From positions 1-5,953 of the forward strand of contig PEUD01000060.1 of NCBI GenBank assembly GCA_002780805.1: a DNA stretch of 5,953 nt, written 5' to 3'. The translations under genes and the position numbers were made by a program. Source of the stretch: Candidatus Omnitrophica bacterium CG02_land_8_20_14_3_00__42_8 (GTDB lineage: Bacteria > Omnitrophota > Gorgyraeia > Gorgyraeales > Gorgyraeaceae). Under the pieces are notes generated by a model. It searched no databases and was not told where the DNA came from. It saw nothing but the letters and a program-made list of their open reading frames with translations. Position 1 is the first letter of the stretch; each line of letters starts with the position of its first letter. Positions 1-5,141 of the stretch are shown one piece after another.

Positions 1-22
1 AAGGGATGAAAAAGGGATAAAA

Positions 23-29
23 CAGGAGA
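23..29 (+). promoter_or_regulatory. Ribosome binding site of the mtnP-like gene
   Basis: CAGGAGA lies 4 bases before the ATG at 34 and fixes that start. Only 33 bases precede the gene, so its promoter or any upstream operon partner cannot be judged. Positions 1-22 are purine-rich, carry stop codons in two forward frames (7-9 and 18-20), and may be the tail of an upstream gene. Confidence 0.75.
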
Positions 30-33
30 CAAT

Positions 34-885
34 ATGCCGAAAGTCGGGATAATTGGCGGCAGCGGGTTGTATCAGATAGACGCGTTAAAAGATATAAAGG
101 AAGCTGCGGTGGAAACGCCTTTTGGCAGCCCCTCTGATAATTTTATAATCGGAAACCTGGGAGGAGTGGAAGTGGCATTTCTTGCCAGGCACAAAAGAGG
201 CCATACGATTTTACCTACAGAGCTTAATTACAGGGCAAATATATATGCCATGAAAAAGCTCGGGGTTGAGCAATTGATATCTATTTCAGCGGTCGGGAGT
301 TTTAAGAAAGAATTAAAACCTTTGGATATTGTGCTTCCTGACCAATTTGTGGACAGGACCAATCAGGGCCGCAAGACCACGTTTTTCGGCCAGGGCATTG
401 TCGGCCATATAAGTTTTGCGGATCCCGTATGCGGCGGGCTGAGAAAAATAATTTATGATGCGGGCAGAAAACTCGGGCTTACGATACACGATAAAGGCGT
501 GTATCTTAATATGGAAGGCCCTGCGTTTTCCACGAGGGCAGAGTCGCATTTATACAAAAACTGGGGAATGGACATCATAGGCATGACCAACATGCCTGAG
601 GCAAGGCTTGCCAGAGAGGCGGAGATGTGTTTCGCGACTATCGCCATGGTGACAGATTATGACTGCTGGTACGAAGAAGACGTGAACATCGATATGGTTA
701 TAGGAAATCTACTCAAAAATGTCAACACCGCAAAAAAATTGATAAAAGAGGTGGTGCCGCGGCTTTCTAAAGAGAGAAAATGTGGCTGCGAGGAAGCCCT
801 TAAATACGCTATAGTGACTGACAGAAAATTGATACCGGAAAGCGTAAAAGAAAAGCTTAGCATAATAATAGGAAAATACGTGTAA
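34..885 (+). CDS. mtnP: S-methyl-5'-thioadenosine phosphorylase family protein (MTAP/PNP family 2)
   Basis: A 283-residue cytosolic enzyme, normal length for the trimeric MTAP family. It is expected to split methylthioadenosine with phosphate into adenine and methylthioribose 1-phosphate, for methionine and purine salvage. Visible family motifs are the phosphate-loop GIIGGSGLY (residues 5-13), RHKRGH (52-57), the long conserved stretch with NYRANIYAMKKLGV (65-78) and AVGSF (86-90), NMEGPAFSTRAES (159-171), and MTNMPEA (184-190). DYDCW (208-212) carries the two Asp residues that in MTAPs recognise the 6-amino group of adenine; purine nucleoside phosphorylases for hypoxanthine/guanine have Asn there. 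This favours MTA or adenosine-type substrates. A C-terminal Cys-Gly-Cys (250-252) resembles CXC motifs described in some archaeal relatives. The start is set by a good ribosome binding site. The stop is 1 bp before ileS, so the two are probably coupled. The family is secure; exact substrate preference is inferred. Confidence 0.93.
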   Translation: MPKVGIIGGSGLYQIDALKDIKEAAVETPFGSPSDNFIIGNLGGVEVAFLARHKRGHTILPTELNYRANIYAMKKLGVEQLISISAVGSFKKELKPLDIVLPDQFVDRTNQGRKTTFFGQGIVGHISFADPVCGGLRKIIYDAGRKLGLTIHDKGVYLNMEGPAFSTRAESHLYKNWGMDIIGMTNMPEARLAREAEMCFATIAMVTDYDCWYEEDVNIDMVIGNLLKNVNTAKKLIKEVVPRLSKERKCGCEEALKYAIVTDRKLIPESVKEKLSIIIGKYV

Positions 886-886
886 T

Positions 887-3625
887 ATGGAATACAAGAA
901 TACTTTAAATCTACCCAAGACTGATTTTCCGATGAAGGCCAATCTCCCTGATAAAGAGCCTGTCATTCTGGAAAAATGGGGAAAGATGGGGCTTTATAAA
1001 ATGATAAGGGAGAGCCGGAAAGGCAAACCGAAATATGTGCTCCACGACGGCCCTCCGTACGCAAACGGGAATATACACATAGGCCACGCGTTGAATAAAA
1101 CATTAAAAGATATAGTCGTAAAGTTTAAGACAATGCAGGGTTTCGACGCGCCTTATGTGCCCGGGTGGGATTGCCATGGCATGCCGATAGAGCATCAGCT
1201 TTTTAAAGAGATGAAAAAGACAAAGCATGATGTGGGACAGGTGAAATTCAGGAAAATGGCGCGCGAATTCGCGATGAAATTCGTAAAGATCCAAAAGGCT
1301 GAATTTGAAAGGCTCGGAGTTTTCGGAGATTGGGATAATCCTTATCTGACTCTGGAACCGAAATATGAAAAAGCAGTAGCGGCAAGTTTTAATAAACTCG
1401 TGCAGAGCGGCCTTATTTACAGAGGGCTTAAGCCTGTAAACTGGTGCGCGAAATGCGAAACCGCTCTTGCGGAGGCAGAGGTTGAATACGAGAATCATAC
1501 CTCGCCGTCTATCTACGTTAAATTTGAAGTAAAAAATGAGCCGCTGTCATTTCTTGTCTGGACTACTACTCCCTGGACGCTTGTTTCAAACGCCGCAATA
1601 GCAGTGCATCCTGATCTGAAATATGTATTTGTTAAAACAGGCGCTCACGGAATTTTAATATTGGCTCAGGCCCTCATGGAAGAGGTCCTTAAAAAACTCG
1701 GCGTAAAAGGCGATGTCGTAAAAACAATACAGGGCAGGGAGCTGGAAGGCGTGGCCGCGGCCCATCCTTTTTTAAACCGCGCCTCAAAAGTTGTATTGGC
1801 GGATTATGTTTCAAACAAAGACGGGACAGGCTGTGTTCACATCGCCCCTGGCCACGGCCAGGAAGACTATGAAGTCGGATTAAAATATAATCTGCCGGTT
1901 ATCATGCCTGTAGATGAAAAGGGCAGGTTTAAAAGAATAGATTTGTTCGAAGTGCCTGACGGGATTGTCGGCAAAAACATACTGGAAGCAAATGATATTG
2001 TTTTAAAAATCCTGTCTGACAAGAAGGCCCTTTTAATATCCGCGAAGACGGAACACTCGTATCCATATTGCTGGCGCTGTCATTCGCCGCTTTTATTCCG
2101 CGCCACAAAACAATGGTTCCTGGGGGTGGACAGAAACGGCCTGAGGCAAAAGGCCCTGAATGAAATAAAGAACGTGAAATGGGTGCCTGACGTGGGCGAA
2201 AGACGCATTTCCAGCATGATAAAATTGCGTCCTGACTGGTGCCTTTCCAGACAGCGCTATTGGGGCGTGCCCGTACCTATTTTATATTGCGCTTCCTGTA
2301 ATTCAGAAATAATAGATAGCGGTGTAATGAAAAAAATAGAGGAGGATTTCGGCGCCCTTGGTTCTGATGCATGGTTTTCTAATGACGCGAAAAGTTTTGC
2401 GCCGGACGGCTTCAAATGCGGGAAATGCGGCGGCAATGAATTTAAAAAGGAAACAGACATACTTGACGTCTGGTTTGAATCAGGCGCGAGCCATCAGGCA
2501 GTCCTCAGGATAAATAAAGGCCTTGGTTTTCCTGCAGACCTCTATCTGGAGGGCAGTGATCAACACAGGGGCTGGTTCCAGGCCTCTATTTTAATCGGCA
2601 TGGGGGTTGAAAAGAAATCGCCGTTTAAGAGCGTGCTTACGCACGGTTTTGTAGTAGACGGCGAGGGCAAAAAGATGTCAAAATCAGCGGGCAATGTGGT
2701 AAGCCCGCAGGAAGTCATTTCTAAAAAAGGAGCGGATGTGCTGAGGCTCTGGGTAAGTTCGTCGTCTTATTTTGACGATGTCAGGATTTCGGAAGAGATT
2801 TTAGACCGCACAGCGGAAGCGTATCGTAAATTCAGGAATACCGCGAAATACCTTCTTGGCAATCTCTATGATTTTGACCCGGGGAAAGACTTGGTAGCCA
2901 ATGAGGGCCTCTTTGAGATTGACAGATGGGCTCTTTCCAGATTGAATTCCAGCCTCAAGGAAGTTACCAGCTCGTTTGAAAAATTCATGTTTCATGAGGC
3001 CGCTAGTTCCACCTATAAATTTTGCATTCTTGACATGTCAAATTTTTATCTTGATATTTTAAAAGACAGGTTGTATACTTTTAGCGCTGGTTCAAAGGCC
3101 AGGAGGAGCGGCCAGACAGCTCTTTATAAAATTTTGAGCGTTCTCACAAGGCAAATGGCGCCTATAATTCCGTTTACCGCGGAAGAGATATGGGGTTATT
3201 TCAATAAAGACAACTCAGTGCACCTTGCGGATTGGCCGAAGGTTGAGGACGGCCTGATTGATGCCGAGCTTGAGGCTCGGTGGCAGAGGCTGATACAGCT
3301 GAGAGAAGAAGTCTTAAAAGCCCTTGAAGAAAAAAGGATCGCTAAATTAATAGGCAGCCCGCTTGAAGCTAAGGTGGCGCTTGTTACAGCCAGCAAAGAA
3401 GAATACGAATTTTTAAACAAGTACTCGGCGATTTTACGTTATATATTCATAGTTTCGCAGGTGGAAGTTCTAAAGGGAGATAAAAAAGATATCCGCATTT
3501 CCAAGGCAGACGGTAAAAAATGCAGCCGCTGCTGGAACTGGAGCGTGTTAGTAGGAGAGGATAAAAGCCACCCAACACTTTGCGAAAGATGCGTTGGTGT
3601 TGTAACGGAGGATAAAGCAGAATGA
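887..3625 (+). CDS. ileS: Isoleucyl-tRNA synthetase, type 1 with C-terminal zinc finger
   Basis: This 912-residue class I enzyme charges tRNA-Ile with isoleucine in the cytosol. Signature motifs occur in the right order: HIGH at residues 64-67, GWDCHGMPIE (93-102), the CP1 editing-domain motifs TTTPWTL (226-232) and GTGCVHIAPGHG ending in EDY (313-328, including the editing Asp 327), DVWFESG (527-533), and KMSKS (596-600). An anticodon-binding helical domain follows. The C-terminal zinc finger uses Cys 879, 882, 899 and 902, typical of the bacterial type 1 (generally mupirocin-sensitive) enzymes. Two extra Cys pairs (468/471 and 511/514) frame the region before DVWFESG and may form another zinc knuckle. 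The N-terminus MEYKNTLNLPKTDFPMKANLP matches the family well and supports the ATG at 887. There is no clear ribosome binding site, only AGGA 13 bases upstream, so translation probably depends on ribosomes finishing mtnP. The stop overlaps the next gene as ATGA. Confidence 0.98.
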   Translation: MEYKNTLNLPKTDFPMKANLPDKEPVILEKWGKMGLYKMIRESRKGKPKYVLHDGPPYANGNIHIGHALNKTLKDIVVKFKTMQGFDAPYVPGWDCHGMPIEHQLFKEMKKTKHDVGQVKFRKMAREFAMKFVKIQKAEFERLGVFGDWDNPYLTLEPKYEKAVAASFNKLVQSGLIYRGLKPVNWCAKCETALAEAEVEYENHTSPSIYVKFEVKNEPLSFLVWTTTPWTLVSNAAIAVHPDLKYVFVKTGAHGILILAQALMEEVLKKLGVKGDVVKTIQGRELEGVAAAHPFLNRASKVVLADYVSNKDGTGCVHIAPGHGQEDYEVGLKYNLPVIMPVDEKGRFKRIDLFEVPDGIVGKNILEANDIVLKILSDKKALLISAKTEHSYPYCWRCHSPLLFRATKQWFLGVDRNGLRQKALNEIKNVKWVPDVGERRISSMIKLRPDWCLSRQRYWGVPVPILYCASCNSEIIDSGVMKKIEEDFGALGSDAWFSNDAKSFAPDGFKCGKCGGNEFKKETDILDVWFESGASHQAVLRINKGLGFPADLYLEGSDQHRGWFQASILIGMGVEKKSPFKSVLTHGFVVDGEGKKMSKSAGNVVSPQEVISKKGADVLRLWVSSSSYFDDVRISEEILDRTAEAYRKFRNTAKYLLGNLYDFDPGKDLVANEGLFEIDRWALSRLNSSLKEVTSSFEKFMFHEAASSTYKFCILDMSNFYLDILKDRLYTFSAGSKARRSGQTALYKILSVLTRQMAPIIPFTAEEIWGYFNKDNSVHLADWPKVEDGLIDAELEARWQRLIQLREEVLKALEEKRIAKLIGSPLEAKVALVTASKEEYEFLNKYSAILRYIFIVSQVEVLKGDKKDIRISKADGKKCSRCWNWSVLVGEDKSHPTLCERCVGVVTEDKAE
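3606..3612 (+). promoter_or_regulatory. Ribosome binding site for the TraR/DksA gene, inside ileS
   Basis: CGGAGGA lies within the last codons of ileS, about 9 bases before the ATG at 3622. With the ATGA stop/start overlap it gives the next gene both its own binding site and coupling to ileS. Confidence 0.65.
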
Positions 3626-3996
3626 CCAAGTTAGAACTGGAAAAACACAAAAAACTTTTGATAAAATTAAGAGAATTAATAAACGGAGATATAGATCATA
3701 TAGCCAAGGAAAGCCTGAAATCCCAGAAGGAATCGTCAGGCGATCTATCCGGTTATAGTTTTCATATGGCGGATATGGCAAGCGACAGCTATGACAGAGA
3801 ATTGAGTTTGAATATCGCCGGCGGACAGCAGGAAATCATATACGATATTGATGAAGCGTTAAAGCGCATAAAAGAAGGTAAATTCGGGCTATGCCTATCT
3901 TGCAATAAAAAGATACCTCAGAAACGTCTTAACGCTGTCCCTTATGCCAAATATTGCATACAATGCAAATCAAAAGAGGAAAAAAAGAAGGAGTAG
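3622..3996 (+). CDS. TraR/DksA family C4-type zinc-finger protein
   Basis: This 124-residue protein has the usual layout of the family: an N-terminal charged helix (about 1-38), a linker/tip region (39-60), a returning helix (61-87), and a four-Cys zinc finger (Cys 91, 94, 112, 115) followed by a Lys/Glu-rich tail. GLCLSCNKKIPQKRLNAVP and YCIQC are typical. DksA-type proteins enter the secondary channel of RNA polymerase and alter initiation, often with ppGpp. The helical hairpin tip here reads HMADMASDSYDRE (48-60). This resembles the YteA-like branch and lacks the exact DxxDxA tip of E. coli DksA, so a DksA-equivalent role is not assured and no dksA symbol is given. The gene overlaps ileS by 4 bases and runs into lspA; ileS-traR/dksA-lspA is a recurring bacterial arrangement, so co-expression is expected. 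Confidence 0.9.
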   Translation: MTKLELEKHKKLLIKLRELINGDIDHIAKESLKSQKESSGDLSGYSFHMADMASDSYDRELSLNIAGGQQEIIYDIDEALKRIKEGKFGLCLSCNKKIPQKRLNAVPYAKYCIQCKSKEEKKKE

Positions 3997-4459
3997 TATC
4001 ATAGGTGTTCTTTCTGTTGTTTTAATCCTCCTCATAGATCAGGTCTCCAAAGTAGTCATTTCTTCAAAATTATCTCCGGGTGAGTCCATACCTATAATAA
4101 AGGATATCCTGCACATAACTTTTGTAAAAAATACAGGAGCGGCGTTCGGACTTTTCAAGGACAGCACTTTCTTTTTTATTGTGGTATCTGTGATTGCCGT
4201 AGTAATCATAGGAAGTATTTTTTTAAAGGCTGTCAGGAATGAAATATTCTACGACAATTTCCTTTTTAATTTCGGACTGATCCTTATAATGTCAGGGGCG
4301 CTGGGTAATCTGATAGATAGGGTTAGATTGCGGTATGTTGTTGATTTTATTGATCTTAGGATATGGCCTGTTTTCAACTTCGCAGACACATCTATTACAA
4401 TAGGAACCGCGTTACTCGTCATTTCTTTTGCTATATTTGACAAAAAAATAAAAGTATGA
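3944..4459 (+). CDS. lspA: Lipoprotein signal peptidase (signal peptidase II)
   Basis: This inner-membrane aspartyl protease cuts the signal peptide from prolipoproteins just before the lipid-modified Cys, after Lgt acts. Residues are numbered from the ATG at 3944. Four membrane segments are visible at about 18-39, 75-95, 105-122 and 149-166. Conserved motifs are LIDQVSK (30-36), VKNTGAAFGLF (61-71), GNLIDR (121-126), VVDF with catalytic Asp 134, and FNFAD with catalytic Asp 148. The start is uncertain. ATG 3944 is the only standard in-frame start before the first membrane helix, but it lacks a ribosome binding site, overlaps the previous gene by 53 bases, and adds a lysine-rich leader unusual for the family. 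A strong AAGGAG (3988-3993) instead points to ATC 3998 or ATA 4001. Starting at ATA would give about 152 residues, with the first conserved Asp near residue 13, as is usual. The function is secure; the first 19 residues may not exist. Confidence 0.95.
   Translation: MPNIAYNANQKRKKRRSSIIGVLSVVLILLIDQVSKVVISSKLSPGESIPIIKDILHITFVKNTGAAFGLFKDSTFFFIVVSVIAVVIIGSIFLKAVRNEIFYDNFLFNFGLILIMSGALGNLIDRVRLRYVVDFIDLRIWPVFNFADTSITIGTALLVISFAIFDKKIKV
3988..3993 (+). promoter_or_regulatory. Ribosome binding site for lspA, facing non-standard start codons
   Basis: AAGGAG overlaps the last codons of the TraR/DksA gene and directly precedes its TAG stop. ATC lies 4 bases and ATA 7 bases downstream in the lspA frame; no ATG, GTG or TTG lies in that frame nearby. 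The following GTATCATA echoes the GTATCATG that starts the gene at 4538. Confidence 0.55.
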
Positions 4460-4465
4460 TATAAT
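4437..4465 (+). promoter_or_regulatory. Consensus sigma-70-type promoter with extended -10
   Basis: A perfect TTGACA (4437-4442), a 17-bp spacer and a perfect TATAAT (4460-4465) are joined by TG one base before the -10 (4457-4458). The -35 lies in lspA codons for Phe-Asp-Lys, and the lspA stop TGA (4457-4459) supplies the extended -10 bases. Transcription would start near 4472, giving a leader of about 65 bases before the ATG at 4538. This leader is AT-rich and includes eight T in a row (4487-4494). Both hexamers matching at ideal spacing by chance is unlikely, and the site leads directly into a gene. Confidence 0.85.
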
Positions 4466-4527
4466 TTAAGTAAGAAAAGAGGGTTATTTTTTTTATTCTT
4501 GTATTAAATAGATTTAAAAAGTTTTAA

Positions 4528-4533
4528 AGGGAG
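4528..4533 (+). promoter_or_regulatory. Ribosome binding site of the 120-residue unknown gene
   Basis: AGGGAG, within AAAGGGAG, lies 4 bases before the ATG at 4538 and supports that start. Confidence 0.7.
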
Positions 4534-4537
4534 TATC

Positions 4538-4900
4538 ATGAGAGAACTCTTATTTAAAAACATAACTTCAGAGAATAAAAAAAGAAAAGACCTTTATGTT
4601 TCTGAGACGTTTGATAGTGATGGGATTACTACCACCACTCAGAGGCGTTCTACCTATATAATGGGCGCCTGCAATAAATTTAAAAACTTAGAAGAAACAT
4701 TGGAATGGAAAAAGAATATCGGGCCGAATCCCGGCAAGAGGCACATTTTTATTATCAAAAAGCGCGATACAAAGCTGAATAAAGACGCATTTGTATGCGA
4801 TGTTATCGGGAAATTTTATGCGGTGTCTGACTGCGATATTTATTCTGTGGTATTCAAGCATTCTTTTGAGGTAGATTTTTTATATACACATACTGAATAG
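4538..4900 (+). CDS. Hypothetical protein, 120 residues, own promoter and terminator
   Basis: I do not recognise this protein. It is small, hydrophilic and slightly basic (about 21 Lys/Arg against 17 Asp/Glu). It has no signal peptide, no membrane segment and no obvious repeat, so a cytosolic protein is likely. The N-terminal part has a basic cluster KKRK (14-17) and a polar stretch with TTTT (31-34) before QRRSTYIMGAC (35-45). The middle NIGPNPGKRHIFIIKKRD (60-77) looks like a loop leading into a beta strand. The C-terminal half alternates hydrophobic residues, as in a small beta-rich fold. Cys 45, 87 and 99 are too scattered for a classic zinc finger. Coding is supported by a good ribosome binding site, a consensus promoter upstream and a terminator just downstream. 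It is cut off from the operon in front by its promoter and from gpsA behind by the terminator, although lspA read-through could also reach it. No function is assigned. Confidence 0.82.
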   Translation: MRELLFKNITSENKKRKDLYVSETFDSDGITTTTQRRSTYIMGACNKFKNLEETLEWKKNIGPNPGKRHIFIIKKRDTKLNKDAFVCDVIGKFYAVSDCDIYSVVFKHSFEVDFLYTHTE

Positions 4901-4930
4901 GCAGGGAACGGTTTAAAACCGTCCCCTGCC
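4900..4930 (+). other. Strong RNA hairpin at the end of the 120-residue gene
   Basis: GGCAGGG (4900-4906) pairs with CCCTGCC (4924-4930). After one A-C mismatch, ACGGTT (4908-4913) pairs with AACCGT (4917-4922) around a 3-base loop. The stem begins at the last base of the stop codon. No T-run follows, so alone it is not a classic terminator. It could protect the mRNA 3' end or assist the terminator behind it. Confidence 0.75.
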
Positions 4931-4938
4931 TTGGTTAA

Positions 4939-4977
4939 CCCCGGCCTTTTTGATAGATAAAAGACCGGGGCTTTTTT
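4939..4977 (+). terminator. Rho-independent terminator
   Basis: CCCCGG (4939-4944) pairs with CCGGGG (4965-4970). After a C-A mismatch, CTTTT (4946-4950) pairs with AAAAG (4959-4963) around an 8-base loop, and CTTTTTT follows at 4971-4977. It would end transcripts from the promoter at 4437 and any read-through from the mtnP-ileS-lspA operon. Confidence 0.9.
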
Positions 4978-4982
4978 AATGA

Positions 4983-5027
4983 GCACATCAGTTACGTCCG
5001 CCTATGGCGGACATAACTGATAAGTGC
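4983..5027. repeat. Long imperfect palindrome, possible dispersed repeat
   Basis: GCAC (4983-4986), ATCAGTTA (4987-4994) and GTCCGCC (4996-5002) are mirrored by GGCGGAC (5006-5012), TAACTGAT (5014-5021) and GTGC (5024-5027) around a TAT loop. There is one mismatch and a 2-base bulge. It starts a few bases after the terminator T-run and has no T-run of its own, so it looks like an intergenic palindromic repeat rather than a terminator. Copy number cannot be judged here. Confidence 0.6.
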
Positions 5028-5033
5028 GAATTA

Positions 5034-5070
5034 ATCCTGAAGATGCGACGAATAGGAGCATCTGAAGGAT
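5034..5070. repeat. REP-like palindrome with GA/GA internal mismatches
   Basis: ATCCT (5034-5038) pairs with AGGAT (5066-5070) and AGATGC (5041-5046) with GCATCT (5058-5063), closing an 11-base loop. Between the two helices both strands carry GA (5039-5040 and 5064-5065), a symmetric tandem G-A pair. The outer ATCCTGA and GAAGGATCT pattern resembles small palindromic repeats seen dispersed in many bacterial genomes. That resemblance is from memory and not tested. A structured RNA is the alternative. Confidence 0.5.
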
Positions 5071-5073
5071 CTG

Positions 5074-5090
5074 CATGTAAGAATCATGTA
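5074..5090. repeat. Short direct repeat next to the gpsA promoter
   Basis: CATGTA occurs at 5074-5079 and 5085-5090, 11 bases apart (one helical turn), ending just before the -35 at 5091. This is a possible but weak candidate for an activator site. Confidence 0.25.
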
Positions 5091-5119
5091 TTGACTACCT
5101 TGCTGCCGTATGATAAACT
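5091..5119 (+). promoter_or_regulatory. Probable gpsA promoter with extended -10
   Basis: TTGACT (5091-5096), a 17-bp spacer and TAAACT (5114-5119), with TG one base before the -10 (5111-5112). The -35 matches 5 of 6 and the -10 4 of 6. Transcription would begin near 5126, leaving a very short leader before the ribosome binding site. The same TGA-before-hexamer arrangement occurs in the promoter at 4437. The terminator upstream means gpsA needs its own promoter. Confidence 0.6.
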
Positions 5120-5131
5120 TAAATCAATTCT

Positions 5132-5136
5132 GGAGG
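5132..5136 (+). promoter_or_regulatory. Ribosome binding site of gpsA
   Basis: GGAGG lies 5 bases before the TTG at 5142. This decides the TTG start, since no ATG or GTG in frame precedes the conserved N-terminus. Confidence 0.85.
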
Positions 5137-5141
5137 TTAGA

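Noticed and set aside
6..20. Tiny reading frame ATG AAA AAG GGA TAA before the first gene
   Set aside because: Four codons with no independent support; it may equally be the end of an upstream gene.
1103..1498. Antisense open frame of 131 codons within ileS
   Set aside because: It mirrors ileS codons, has no recognisable protein features or ribosome binding site, and overlaps a highly conserved gene.
3030..3060. TTGACA followed by GATATT or an extended TATTTT in ileS, also a 12-base palindrome TTGACATGTCAA
   Set aside because: The -10 match is poor, or the spacing is 19, and no gene start follows; it is well within the ileS coding sequence.
4481..4500. T8 run after lspA as a possible terminator
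   Set aside because: No GC-rich stem precedes it; only a weak AAGAA/TTCTT pairing is possible. It lies in the leader of the next gene.
5012..5070. Self-cleaving ribozyme (hammerhead-like CTGATAAG...GCGAA) or known riboswitch before gpsA
   Set aside because: The hammerhead core is not matched (CUGAUAA instead of CUGAUGA, and stems do not fit). The element lies upstream of the likely gpsA start site, and no known riboswitch consensus was recognised.
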